Shown: positions 1 through 11,092 of the stretch, one piece after another | How positions within the stretch are numbered: the stretch's first letter is position 1 | Layout of the letters: each line of letters opens with the position of its first letter | Origin: Helichrysum umbraculigerum | Taxonomy: Eukaryota > Streptophyta > Magnoliopsida > Asterales > Asteraceae | Assembly (NCBI GenBank): GCA_949592205.1 | Contig: CATIUR010000005.1 | Location: forward strand, 30,068,179 to 30,132,178 | Direction: 5' to 3' | DNA: 64,000 bases | Notes under the pieces: generated by a model | Databases searched by the model: none | Seen by the model: the letters and a program-made list of their open reading frames with translations, nothing else | What the model was told of the DNA's origin: nothing | Position numbers and translations under genes: made by a program

Positions 1-2376
1 CAAAATACGAATTTCCGACGCGCATATCTTTTTACTCGTAAACACTTAGACTCTGAAAATTTGCAGGCACCTCCATAATGCCACAATGAAACTTTCTATT
101 TTTGCACTTTTCCAAACTTCACGTTTTACGAGAAAACGGACATATAACCACTTTTCGACCATTTTAACCACTTTTTGACTACAACTCAAATCACAAACCA
201 TGAACACTTAGACTCTAACTTTTTGCACACATGATCAACATACCAAAACAAGTCTAACACCATTGACCAAAACCACATAAGTACATTCTAACCCGATTTA
301 ACGCTTTTGACCCGTTTTAGTGTCCATTTGGACACTTTTACCATATCTACCATATACAACCACAACTCTACCCAATACCACATACGTTTGACTATTATAA
401 CTATGTTGACTATATGTCAACTTCACATTTGACCAACCAATCACATTCGACACTAAATCACTTTTCACCACTTTGACCCAAACCAAACCAATCATATGAC
501 TTCATACTCTTGACAACCACATACACTAGACGTCATAACTCGGTTTGACTTTCAAAGTCAACTACTACACATTGAACAACATATTTAATTCAAAAACTCT
601 TTGTTTGGGCGATTTACACAATTGAGCATCAAAACAACAATTCAAAATAAAGAAGCATATTCTAACCACAAGCATGCTCCATATCCATGTCACTAGCTTC
701 TCATAACCCTTCTATCCACATGTCGATAGTATAACATCAACCTACAACATAAACACTGAAACGGGTAAGCACAACTGCTTAGTGAGTATATAGGCAATCA
801 AACAAGCAATACACACATAACACTTAGCACATATCAACACAATACATAAGCACAAATTCACTGGGCTCTGAACACTGAACACTAAACACTGAACACTGTG
901 TTAACCGCAGTTAACTCTCTAATCACCACTGAATCATTACACATAATCATTAACCAACAACAATCAAGTCACTAATCAACAACACCTTTTAACATAATCT
1001 TAAACACACACACATAAGAAACAAAATATATAACAAGTAACTCTCACTTGATTGTATGATCCTCTAGCTCGGAAGCTATCCGAAAACACATACAACCAAT
1101 TCATACACGGTTCACCACATAATCACTATTTAATCCACATATATCAACAAGTCATCTTCCACCCGATTGTGTAGCCTCTTACTCGAAAGCAATCCGGATC
1201 CAACACAATCGAATCATACACTATTCATCACCAATTCTTTTCCTTTACCTTTAAGCTAGTGACTTACTCATTACTTGGCTAACATCAAGCTAATGATGAA
1301 ATCACTACTTTTCTTACCAAGTAACATTTAATCACATAACAATTAAAAATTACTAGTAATTTAACACAACAACTAAATTAAACAATAAACATAATTAAAC
1401 AAACATAAACAAATAAATTATTCCTAATTGTGTAAACCTCTAGCCCGCAAGCTATTTGGTACTACACAATCACATCACCTGTTTAACCCCCGTATCACTC
1501 ACCACAATCTCTTAGACGATTTCACCATATTGATCATCATAAGCCTCCACGTCTCTTAACACCTACATAATCATACATATCACCATAACAACACTTAGAC
1601 ACTAACAATTATCACTTTCCTACTAATTTCATGTTCTATTATCATAATCATATTTCATTAACACTAGTTCATGATTTAGCTCTATTTCTACAAGTATTTA
1701 ACATAACTCTTATGAACATATCACTAACTTTTTTTAATATTTTACTCATTTTAGTATTAATTCATTCACTATTAAGCTTTACTAACTTCAATTAAACATA
1801 TTAAACACTAATTTCATATCAAAATCACTAGTTCATGAAACCCCATCAAAACCCCCATATTTGCCCAAGAACACTAATCATAAATTCATCACTTTCAATA
1901 TGTTATATGATTACTAATGATCATAAAAACACTTACTAACACTAATTCAATCAATTTCTAATTTTAATTTCGTATTTAAATCATCAATTTAACTAAACCC
2001 CATAAAAACCCATAAAACTTAAACCCTAGGTTAAATCATAGAGAAAACTCACTTATATGGTGTTCTTGAGGATTAGAAAGAAAGAATCAAACAAGTAGAA
2101 TCAAGAATTGAAGATTGGAAGCTTGGATTTAATCACAAAAATCGTCCCTGTGTTTTTCTTGTCTCTGGAATCAAATGAAATAAAAGGGAATAAACATATT
2201 CATACGTACATATCTAAATAAGTCGGTCTAATTATTTTATCCCCTTTAAACTCTACAGTCTGGAACTGATAAAACCGTTTACGTTTTTCACTATATATAG
2301 TTATCTACATAATAATATTTCGTAATAAAAATATATCCGTGTACGATATTAATTTCCTGAAATTCGGGGTATTACA
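1..2376 (-). mobile_element. Ty3/gypsy LTR, partial, left end outside window
   Basis: Read on the minus strand, this begins TGTAATACCCCGAATTTCAG at 2376, a typical gypsy LTR start. At 2234-2266 it carries the block TTCCAGAC..TAGAGTTTAAAGGGGATAAAAT, which resembles the promoter-like block in the other LTRs of this window. Near 771-789 it has the paired CTTAGC-like motif (ACTCACTAAGCAG on the minus strand) found late in those LTRs. Positions 1-70 resemble the stretch beside the inverted-repeat cluster of the LTR at 31451-33315. No coding capacity was seen. Whether it is a solo LTR or the end of a full element cannot be told, because the other end lies outside the window. Confidence 0.7.
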
Positions 2377-2427
2377 CATTACCTTTTCCATTACTTACCC
2401 TCTATTACTCCCTACCAAGCACCCCCT
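2377..2427. mobile_element. Possible PIF/Harbinger (Tourist-like) terminus
   Basis: Read on the minus strand, the right edge begins GGGGGTGCTTGGTAGGGAG next to a TAA trinucleotide, and is followed by ATGG-rich sequence. This is the style of Tourist-like miniature element ends. The LTR ending at 2376 would have inserted into it, and the other end is not in the window. The call rests on one terminus only. From 2428 to 2922 I see no gene or recognisable repeat. Confidence 0.3.
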
Positions 2428-2922
2428 AAGTATCTATCGATTATCATAGAATTATGTTCTTTCTTTAATTATCTTGTAGTGTGACGGCCTCCCTTCCTTC
2501 ACTAGAAGAACATGTCTTTTTAGGAAGATGATATTTTACGATACTGTAACATCTTGTCGTAATGTAAGGATTGACATAAGGTTACAAGATATTTCTCAAA
2601 TCTTATCACTTTCATGATTCAAAACGTCAATACGGCAACTTGAAAGTTGAATCGCATCTCAACTTCAAAGCTCTATCTTTAGCTTAGTCATTTACCCCCT
2701 TCAAATCTTGGTTTATTAGTTTATTATCATTATTGTGTACCTATAATTTATTTGTTTGTGCTACGTGTGATTGGTTCATGATTTACATTGAATTTTATAG
2801 TGTGTGTATATATTACTTTTTTTCATTGATAAAAGTTCATTTCATGTAGTTATGACCGTTTAGATTAAGGATATATGTGATTCTATTAGATTCAACAAAG
2901 CTCCTTAATATAATCAAGTTTT

Positions 2923-4704
2923 TTTTTGAACGGCAAAAAGGGAAAATAATATAAAAAGATCAACTAGTAAGGAGCTAGAGATCAAGAAACAAAAATCCAG
3001 AAATACAACAGGTACAATTTCTAGATTCTACCCGGATCTTTAACTGCAAAGATTGCAAAAGGGATGAAAAAACTCATGCCAATTACAGAAACACCGAGAC
3101 ATGAGAAAAACCCCCACCGACGAAGGCCATGCCACCGATTTTCACTCCGTAGTGTTTTTGATGCAATCCCATACAAGACCCGGAGAAAGCTATCACAAAA
3201 CGACAACCTATGATCAAATAAAGAAAACAGGCTTCCAAGTTTATCGAATCGGTCACCAAACTTCGACACCCATAGCAACCATAAAGATCTTCAATGATAC
3301 CATCAAGATCCCTGAAATACTTCGGACACAAACATAAGCAAAGCATCCAAATTGGGCTGTGATGAAAGTTGAATCTCGAGCACGCTCCCGCATGAAGATT
3401 AGATAAATAATAACGGATTTTTAATCCACTCATCCCAACGAATAATCGACTTTTTGCACCTGCTACTATACCACAAAAATGAAAAATTAATTATAGATTC
3501 AACAAGAACAATATCACACTTCCTGTACGGATTAAAAATGGAGTCATTTCTGAAGCGCCACAATTCTCACCATACGGCATAGATAATAGTATTAATGATA
3601 TCCTTGGCTTTAGCATTCCTGTTCATCGACTTCACATGATCCAGAAAATCATTAGGTTCCAGAGCAGTAGGTAATTAAATATCCAACCATTTGGTAATCG
3701 ACTTCCAAACCTTTTTAGCAAGACAACATTCAACCAAAATATGATGAAGAGTTTCAAGACCATTGCCATAGTTAGGACAAACAATAGTTGTGATATCAAT
3801 CCCTCTAAACCACAAATTAAAACGAGTCGGTAACCTGTCTTTTAACAATCTCCAGACATGAATATTAACTTTGCGCGGAACAATTTTGTTCCATCTAGTT
3901 GCTATATAATGATGGGATAATAAAATATTATCAAGATGTTTTCGAACCCCGTTTACCGTGAACTCGTTTAATTGTGCATAATTCCAAACCCAACTGTCAG
4001 GGGAATTAATGATGGTCACATTCGAGAGACATTCAATTAGATTTTGATATTGAGAATTTTCAGCTCCACCCCTAATGTCTCTACGCCAACTCCACGAGAA
4101 TGTCGACCCATTCCATCTATCCCGGACACAAACCTGTTTTTCAGTCTCCAGAGAATATAGTCTAGGAAATTTAGAAGCTAAAGGACCATCACCTATCCAT
4201 GTGTCTAACCAAAAATCAGTAGACAAGCCATCACCTATTTTCTTTTTAATAGCGTGCATATGAATTTTCCCAGTAGCATCAAGGTTATGAACTACCTTCA
4301 GAATCTTATTCCATGGACCAGGTTTTTCGATGATGGTAGTGTTTGTAACCTGAAAGTGCGAGTACTTGTATAATTGATCAATAATCTTAACCCATAAAGC
4401 ATTCGGAGAGTTATAATACCTCCATCTCCATTTATACAAGAGTGCCAAGTTGAAAGCATGAATACTACCGAAACCAAGACCACCATTATCTTTACTAGCC
4501 ATAACCAAATCCCATTTAACCCAATGCATTTTAGATTCCTTTAAGTCAGCACCCCAAAAGAAATTAAATCGCATAGATTCTAGCATTTGATGGACCTTAA
4601 CTGGCATATAAAACAAAGACATAAAGTAAGTAGGAAGCGCACCTAACACCGAAGAGATAAGAACTGAACGACCTCCAATAGATAATAATGTAGCTTTCCA
4701 TTTT
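2923..4704 (-). mobile_element. LINE (L1-type) 3' portion, with 3' UTR and A-tail
   Basis: The element runs on the minus strand and ends in an A-tail (T run on the plus strand at about 2920-2929). About 470 bp of 3' UTR (2930-3398) precedes the coding remnant at 3399-4704. The coding sequence continues at 19791-20545, so this is the distal half of one LINE split by the insertion at 4705-19785. The junction codons on the two sides join in frame. I could not identify a convincing target duplication for the LINE itself. Confidence 0.85.
3399..4704 (-). pseudogene. LINE reverse transcriptase C-terminal half with zf-RVT-like region, two stops
   Basis: This is the C-terminal part of a plant LINE ORF2: the reverse transcriptase thumb region (GGRSVLISSVLGALPTYFMS) and then a zf-RVT-like region (WRLLKDRLPTRFNLW..CPNYGNGLETLHHILVEC). 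The motif reads CPNY where CxxC is usual, so one cysteine is probably lost. Reading continues in the same frame past a stop at 3675-3677 and another at 3567-3569 to the natural-looking end RWDEWIKNPLLFI at 3399. The two stops mean the copy is dead. The upstream half (palm with YADD) lies at 19791-20545. ORF2 proteins normally nick the target and reverse transcribe their own RNA. Confidence 0.85.
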
Positions 4705-5186
4705 TGTCGCACCCCCAAATTCGGGTTGCGGAAGCGAATCAGGTCGGGGCACGACTAATCGATAATCAAAACACACAAGGTACATAATGAATGACTCTAC
4801 ATGCATCGTTTTACTGATACATTGATAATATAAAGTTTTACAATGTATAATGTCTACAAAAGCCCAATAGTTACAAATGTTCAGAGATTATGTGGCATAA
4901 CTATGTTACAAAATGTAGTAATGTTATGTAATCTCCTGATGTGGATGCTGACTCGAGCTATGGGCATCCTGACTGAACAGGCCTACTGCTGATGGGTACC
5001 TGAGAACACATGCTAAGAGGTCAGCTAACGCTGGTGAGCTCACAGGTTTATATAATGATAAGATAAAGTGTGAACCACAAGATTTAATAAGTGTTTGAAA
5101 TAAATCAAATAATGTATATGTCAGCCATGAGGTCATAGTCTGAGCTTAATTGAGGTGTCGGGATCACAATCAAGTGCCTGATCGAG

Positions 5187-6202
5187 TAGGGGTGTACATA
5201 AATGGTTCAGAACCGCCAGAACCGGTAAACCGAACCAGGACCGGACCAGAACCGAACCGGACCGTAGCATAACGGTCCGGTTCTCGGTTCTATATTTTAG
5301 CCTTAATGGTTCACGGTGCGGTTCAGTTCTAGAAAAACTGATAAAAACGGTTCGAACCGCAAGAACCAGTTATATAGGAAAAGATAAATATATACTTGAT
5401 GTATGTATCTTATAATATCGATAAAAATTGAGTTCTATGATTAGATTTTAAAAAATTGTTATATTAATTATAAGTACATATGTTCTTTTAGATTTTTTAC
5501 TTCTATACTCCATACACCAAAAAAATTCAACTTACATTTTCTTTCTCTTATTCGTTGTCTGCATACTTCCCCGATCATATTTTTTTGATAAATTGTTAAC
5601 GATTGATCCTTTTAATAAATCTTTTTGGAACTTGATCAACCCTAGTCTTTTGTATTCGACATACATGCATATTTTGTTTGAAAAAAACGTAGACGTATCC
5701 AGGGGCGGAGCCATATCAAGATGGTAGGGGTAATAGTTGCTATGGGTCCATTCGCTACATATAGTGTAAATTTCTTATAAAAAAAAATTCACTTTTTGTT
5801 ACATTCTTTATTTGTGCTACGGGTTCACAAAAAGTAAGGTACCAATGTTACGGGTCACTGTAAATCCTGGATTCGCCACTAGATATATCCATATTATGTT
5901 AGAATTACAACAACGTTTTAGTATTGAGTATTAGACGATTTAAAGTTTTTTCTAGATTCCTTAATATTATATTTAATTTGATACCTATATGATTTTACAC
6001 ATCTTCTTCTTTATAAAATACGCGCGTATATTATTTGGTTCGCGGTTTTGACCCTAAACCGCAAGAACCGCACCGGAACCATACCGGACCAGAACCGAAT
6101 TACATGGTGCGGTTCATGGTTCTTGATTTTTCATTTAATGGTTCGCGATCCGGTGCGGTTCTGGTCCGATTCGGTGCAGTTTTTGGACCACGTACACCCC
6201 TA
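5187..6202. mobile_element. Non-autonomous hAT-type element, 1016 bp
   Basis: Terminal inverted repeats TAGGGGTGTAC / GTACACCCCTA lie inside near-identical 8-bp duplications, TGATCGAG (5179-5186) and CGATCGAG (6203-6210). Both subterminal regions are dense in GGTTC/GAACC and CCGG words (5205-5375 and 6040-6190), as is typical of hAT ends. The empty site is confirmed by the related LTR near 9280-9300, where the flanking text is continuous. No transposase was seen. A smaller element (5701-5880) is nested inside. Confidence 0.85.
5701..5880. mobile_element. Small inverted-repeat element nested in the hAT element
   Basis: A 180-bp segment starts AGGGGCGGAGCC and ends GGATTCGCCACT, an imperfect inverted repeat. 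It is flanked by AGACGTATCC (5691-5700) and AGATATATCC (5881-5890), which match at 8 of 10 positions. A duplication of 9-10 bp would fit a Mutator-like miniature element. Family assignment is tentative. Confidence 0.5.
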
Positions 6203-6918
6203 CGATCGAGGGTGCCTCCCTGCGAGTGCCTAATCTACACCCGTATGAACAAATGATAATGCGTCCGTTCGACCAGTTAGTGCTTGCTAACCCAGACGAG
6301 GATTGTCAATCCTATATGGTACCATACACTAACATTCACGCTACATAAAGTATTACCATAACTATGATCGTAGAGGACTTAAAAGGGATTAGAAAACAAC
6401 TTATGCAGAATATAGCGAGTTTTAGTACTCGTGTTCACATATAAAACAAGGTAGAGCATGTATTCCCACCCGTAGGTTGAAAACAGTAAAATGAGGGGCT
6501 ATGAGACTCACCTGAGTCTCATGATTTGCAGTGAAGCAAATATGATGCAGTACAATGAAGTGTCCGAAGACTGTAACCTGACGGGCGTTCAAAACGCGCA
6601 AGGTTATAAGTATATGTAGTCGTCTCAAGAGACCGTCCATGCTAGTTGTTCATCCAACTAGTAATGTCCAAATGATTTGGTTTGATTTGTTTGTTTGTGT
6701 TTTGAAAACGTGTACGGCCCGTTGGTGACGGTTGGTAATAATAATCTTTAAAGTATTATTATTATTATGTTGTATCGTATACTTATAAAGTATATTTCAT
6801 GTATTTAGAAGTCGCATCGTATAATTGTTTGAGGTTTCGTGAGTTCGACACTTAGTGTGAAAAAGATTATAAATTTTCTGTTTTTTGCGACAATTGAGGC
6901 GTCACTTATTAGTTTTTG

Positions 6919-7120
6919 GCGACACTTAAGAGAGTGTCGCATATATGATGAAGTTCAGTATTGTTTGCGTCACTGAGTGAAGTGTCGCATAAGGTGGCGT
7001 CACAAAGTTGCGTCACTTATGGTGAGTGTCGCAGATGTACTATTTCTAAAATAGGCACTTCGATTAAGTGTCGCTGGTGTGCGTCATTCGTTAATGGCGT
7101 CACTCAAGTTGAGTGTCGCT
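6919..7120. repeat. Inverted-repeat array in LTR, about 44-bp period (GCGTCACT..AGTGTCGC)
   Basis: Successive short stem-loops have stems of the type GCG[AT]CACT / AGTGTCGC: 6919-6940, 6967-6988, 7010-7032, 7054-7074 (left arm decayed) and 7098-7120. Start-to-start spacing is 48, 43, 44 and 44 bp. The array resumes at 9787 after the inserted LTR. Arms are 8 bp with 6-7 nt loops. Confidence 0.85.
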
Positions 7121-7750
7121 AATAATAGTTTATAGGCATAATGGCTTATGTGACACCCGTCAAATTAGGACTAGTTATTAGTTCCTAATCATTTTGTAAT
7201 ACATGTAATTAGTGCTATGTATTAGGCTAATTGTGTGTATCAATATGTATATTGATTAATATATATATCAGTACGCGATTAAATTTAATCGTGCATTATC
7301 AAATCGACCGAATTCCGATTCATTTATACGGGCGTTGGTGAACACAAGTATTAAGTAATATGCAATTATTATTTAATACACTCATTATCTATTATATATT
7401 ATTGTGATAATATATAAAGTAATTCGTATCGTACAAATCAAAACATTCATGACAAAACTTATAGATAATGTATTATTATTGAAAATAATTATTATTATTT
7501 ACTTGGATAAAAATAAAACGTATTTCGTTTTATCCAAATCGTACATAACGCGACGAAACCATTAAAATCATATCCGTCTCTTAAACTTAAAACAAATATA
7601 TATTTTTATATCTCAAAAATAGTATTTTTGTAAAATACTTTGACTCCAAGATAGTTCGAAAATACATTCATTAATTTTTAGAATTAAAAGTATTACATTT
7701 TTATACGATCGGGTACACAAGCACGGGCCAAAAATACTGCAAGTTAGAGA

Positions 7751-7775
7751 CAAGATCCACAATTTGTGGATCTTG
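7751..7775. repeat. 25-bp palindrome shared by two LTRs
   Basis: The half-site CAAGATCCACAA is followed after one base by its reverse complement. The same palindrome, differing only at the centre, occurs at 10843-10867 in the surrounding LTR while the sequence around it has diverged. It lies roughly 600-700 bp from the LTR 3' end in both. Confidence 0.85.
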
Positions 7776-8161
7776 CCTGTTAAGCCGGCCCAACCCACCC
7801 TCTTTCTCTTTTCTTCCCATTTCATTTCTTTCATTTTTCTCAATCTCTGCTCTCTCTCGACACCATCAAAAACCCAAACCAAAAACAACAACATCAACCA
7901 CAATCAACAACGAAGCAGCTGCACCAACTGTTGATCATCATCATCATCTTCTTCTTCGGATCACCATCACCACCTCCATCCACGGCTCCATTTTATTTCG
8001 TAAGGACCACACCTCTTTCCTTTAACTTTTCGTGTTTAAAACATATAAGTTATCATGCTTTTACGTTCCAACAACTGATTATGTCCGAAAAATTAGATTA
8101 GAAACTTGTTTTTGCGGATTGATTCACAAACAGACCTGGAACTGACCTGAAACGCCTTCAT

Positions 8162-8326
8162 AGCCGATCGGCTATGCTCCAGCAGATCGGCTAACTTTAT
8201 CTAGCCAATCGGCTATGTGAAACCAGCCAATCGGGTGAGTTTTCTCCCAGCCGATCGGGTATGTGCTCCCAGCCGTTCGGCTGTGCTCCTCCCAGCCGAT
8301 CGGGTAACTTCCTCAGCCGATCGGGT
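8162..8326. repeat. Eight-copy palindrome array, about 22-bp period (AGCCGATCGGCT)
   Basis: Copies of a 12-bp palindrome or near-palindrome start at 8162, 8181, 8203, 8225, 8249, 8271, 8294 and 8315. Spacings are 19, 22, 22, 24, 22, 23 and 21 bp, close to two helical turns. The consensus AGCCGATCGG[CG]T keeps a CpG-containing core. The spacers are mostly unrelated. Confidence 0.9.
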
Positions 8327-8468
8327 TTAGTGTAAAAATAGAGATTTTTATTGAGTATCGAGACTAAGATTTTGCCACCTGGTTTTACTCCAAATTTGAA
8401 TTTCAAATGCGTTTTTACTAAAGCAATATAGTAGAATAAAAAAATTTCAAGCTGACCTGGCAGCTCGA

Positions 8469-8559
8469 CCCCAGCCAGGGGCTCTGCCCCTTGGACCCCG
8501 CCAGGGGTTGCCACCCCTTGGACCCCGCTACCAGGGGCGCTGCCCCCGGACCCCCGTCA
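8469..8559. repeat. GC-rich triplicate with internal inverted repeats
   Basis: There are three head-to-tail copies of a roughly 28-bp unit of the form CCAGGGGCNCTGCCCCTTGG followed by ACCCCG. Each can fold on itself (AGGGGC / GCCCCT). It stands out sharply from the AT-rich surroundings. Only this LTR in the window has it. Confidence 0.8.
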
Positions 8560-8667
8560 TTTAAATTCTTGAAAATACACTTTTCACACTAAGTGTCGAC
8601 TTGTGTAATATCAATACTTATATAAGATACAACACTGAAACATACTTTACAAGTGTAACATAACCAC

Positions 8668-8668
<1 letters not shown>

Positions 8669-8753
<85 letters not shown>
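8669..8753. repeat. (AAT)n microsatellite, about 28 copies
   Basis: An uninterrupted AAT trinucleotide run lies inside the minus-strand solo LTR. The related LTR at 6745-6765 has only a short ATT stretch at the corresponding place, so the run expanded after the two diverged. Confidence 0.95.
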
Positions 8754-8755
<2 letters not shown>

Positions 8756-9786
8756 GTCAAGATTATTATTACAACCGTCACCAACGGGCCGTACATGATT
8801 TCCAATTACAATCAATCAAATCTAATCATTGGACATAACTAGTTGAGGGAACAACTGGCATAGATGATCTGTTGAGACATCTAATCATTATAACGTTGCG
8901 TGTTTAATACGCCCAGCAGGTTTCAGTCTTTGGAGATGACATCATTCCTCTTGTATACCATCATTATTGCTTGTTAGCATCTCATCAGACTCATGTGAGT
9001 CTCATAGCCCCACTTTTACTGTTTTTAACCTCGGGGTGAGGATACATGCCTATTTTATTTTACATGTGAACGCAAGTATCAAATATCGCTATATTCTGCA
9101 TGAGTTTATTCATCTAATCATTTAAGTCTTCCAAGCATAGTTTGGTAATACTTTGTAGCGTGAATGTTAGTGTATGGTACCATATGGGATTGACACTCCC
9201 CGTCCGGGTCAGCACGCACTGACTGGTCAAACGGACGCATTATCATTTGTTCATACGAGTGTATATTAGGCACTCGCAGAGAGGCACCCTCACTCAGGCA
9301 CTTGATTGTGATCCTGACATCTCAGTTAAGCTCAGACTATTTGCTCATGGCAGTTATATACCTCATTTATCAGTTACTTATTTGCTTAATAGCAAACCAT
9401 CATACTTAAATCTTGCGGTTCATACTTTATACTTTATCATTAAACCTGTGAGCTCACCAGCTTTTAGCTGACCATTTTAGCATGTATTCTCAGGTTCACA
9501 GCAGCAGTAGGTCTGCTCACTCAGGATGTCGTTAGCTCGAGTCTCATGCAAACCTCAGGAGATTATCATGCATTACTATATTTTGTATAAATTAGTTATG
9601 CCATAGAATCTCTTACATTAATTCGAGCTTTTGTAAACTTTTATAACAGTGTAAGACTTTTATAATAACAATGTATTGTAAACGACGCATATAGAGTCGT
9701 TCATTATGTATCTTATGTGCTTTGTTTATTGATTAGTAGCACCCCAAAGTATGCTTCCGCACAACAGTAAATTTGGGGGTGTTACA

Positions 9787-9898
9787 GCGTCACTTAAGTG
9801 AGTGTCGCGAGAGCACTGTTCCGAAAATAGGCGTCACTTCGGTGAAGTGACACTAGTATGCGTCAGTCCATGGTAGGCGTCACTTGGGGTAGTGTCGC
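9787..9898. repeat. Continuation of the 44-bp inverted-repeat array
   Basis: Units start at 9787, 9829 and 9877 with stems GCGTCACT / AGTGTCGC; the middle unit ends AGTGACAC. With the five units before the inserted LTR the array has at least eight units. A decayed half-unit (GCGACACTG) follows near 9919. Confidence 0.85.
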
Positions 9899-10842
9899 AG
9901 GACTGGCTTGGTCCATGCGACACTGAAGTCTAATGTGTTTTACTCTATCTCGAAAACGTGGTCAATGATCTCGGTTTGACCTGAAACTTTTACCCAACCC
10001 TTAAAATGGTAAAATAAGTTCATAAAAATTATCGGTTCGTGTCGGGGCTAACCCGAAGTGTCGGTTTCATAAAAATACCAAAACAGCCCTTATGTTTATA
10101 TTTTCCAGATTTTATCTCGATTGAGCTCTCGATTTGGTCCATTTTTAATCCGAATCAAGCCTAACCAAAAATCACACATATTCTCCTAGGCGTCTAGTTT
10201 ATTTATGCACTTTATGATATTTTTATAAGTTCATTTACTATTTTAAACAAAAATAAACATGAAGAGTGGTCAGTTTTGGTCCAAAACAGACCTTCGCTCA
10301 AAGATCGGGTTATTCACGAAAATCCGTGTACTTATGGAAATGACCAAAGAAGAACTTTTTGTAGAGGACATCCATACGGAGATTTCGGTATAATATTCAT
10401 GTGTTGATTCATCCTAGAACTCAAGTTATAGTCGTTTTCGTGAGACGATTTTTCTGGACAGATTCTATATCATTTTGTATATGTTGTAAAAACGTGTTTT
10501 AAGCTTGGTTTTGGACATTAACAAGTTGTATGAGCATAATAACATGTAGATATATGAAAACCACAGAAATCTAGAGAGAGAGGTGGTGGATCATACCAAA
10601 ATCGAGTTCTAGAGAGGGAGAAGTGTGGAATGAGCTTGGATCTTCTTCTTGCTTCCTTTTCCTTGTGTTTTCTTCAAAGTAAATGTGGTGGATGATGGTG
10701 GATTATGGTGGTGATGGTGGATGATGATGATGGTCGATTATAGAGGGAGAAAGGAGGGAGAGAACAAGTGTTTAGAGAGAGAGTGAGGTGGTGGAAGAAT
10801 GAGGGAAAATTGGTGGTGATGTTGGTCTTGAAGTTTCAACAA

Positions 10843-10867
10843 CAAGATCCACAAATTGTGGATCTTG
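10843..10867. repeat. Second copy of the 25-bp LTR palindrome
   Basis: The half-site CAAGATCCACAA and its reverse complement flank one central base. It matches 7751-7775 apart from the centre. Confidence 0.85.
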
Positions 10868-11087
10868 TTTTCCATGGTTTGAAAACCGATTGGGGATGGC
10901 CCCACAAGGTGGTGGTTGTCCCCAATTTTTGTTCCCCGAGTTTACGCTCCGTGCGGTGTTCGTTTTCCCGTTCGTTTATTCGTTACACGTTATACGTACG
11001 TGTTTTAAATAACGATTAAAGTTCGATATTTTTAGTTGGAGTATTCACTCAATAATACTTGAAACATTTATAAAAATGTTTAGTTGA

Positions 11088-11092
11088 AGTGT
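11088..11092. repeat. Target site duplication AGTGT, left copy
   Basis: It lies directly before the first LTR (TGTAACATCTTG at 11093) and is matched exactly at 19300-19304 after the third LTR. The whole three-LTR array therefore occupies one insertion site. Confidence 0.9.

Larger units (their letters stand above)
4705..7148 (+). mobile_element. Solo gypsy-type LTR, first segment (of three)
   Basis: The segment begins TGTCGCACCCCCAAATTCG. The whole nested block from here to 19785 (ending GGGTGTCACA) is flanked by ATTTT (4700-4704) and ATTTC (19786-19790), a 5-bp target duplication with one mismatch, inside the LINE coding sequence. The first ~1.4 kb aligns in inverted orientation with 8600-9786, the start of a related LTR. 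The LTR is interrupted by a hAT-type element (5187-6202), by the LTR at 7149-9786 and by the array at 11093-19299. No internal coding region belongs to it, so it is read as a solo LTR of about 3.2 kb once insertions are removed. Confidence 0.75.
7149..9786 (-). mobile_element. Solo LTR of a related family, inserted in opposite orientation
   Basis: On the minus strand it begins TGTAACACCCCCAAATTTACTG at 9786 and ends GACGGGTGTCACA at 7149. Its first ~1.2 kb and its last few hundred bp match the plus-strand LTR that surrounds it (4705 onward; 19305-19785 inverted), so the two are diverged members of one family. It contains the 22-bp-period palindrome array, a GC-rich triplicate and an AAT microsatellite. 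The flanking pentamers are GCTTA (7144-7148) and GCGTC (9787-9791), so there is no convincing target duplication. It lacks internal coding sequence. Confidence 0.75.
9787..11092 (+). mobile_element. Solo gypsy-type LTR, second segment
   Basis: This continues the LTR begun at 4705. It opens with three further units of the 44-bp inverted-repeat array (9787-9808, 9829-9851, 9877-9898) and carries the conserved palindrome at 10843-10867. A short open frame at 10768-11019 runs across the palindrome and has no recognisable protein features. The segment stops at 11092 with the target pentamer AGTGT (11088-11092) of the following array. Confidence 0.75.

Noticed and set aside
6919..7120. CACTA transposon end because of GCGACACT/AGTGTCGC subterminal-type repeats
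   Set aside because: No CACTA termini or 3-bp duplication were found, and the array lies inside an LTR with its own ends.
8162..8326. CRISPR-like appearance of a regularly spaced repeat
   Set aside because: The units are 12-bp palindromes with about 10-bp spacers in a plant LTR; there are no cas genes and no typical repeat or spacer length.
8618..8815. Small minus-strand frame with a long leucine run
   Set aside because: Product of translating the AAT microsatellite.
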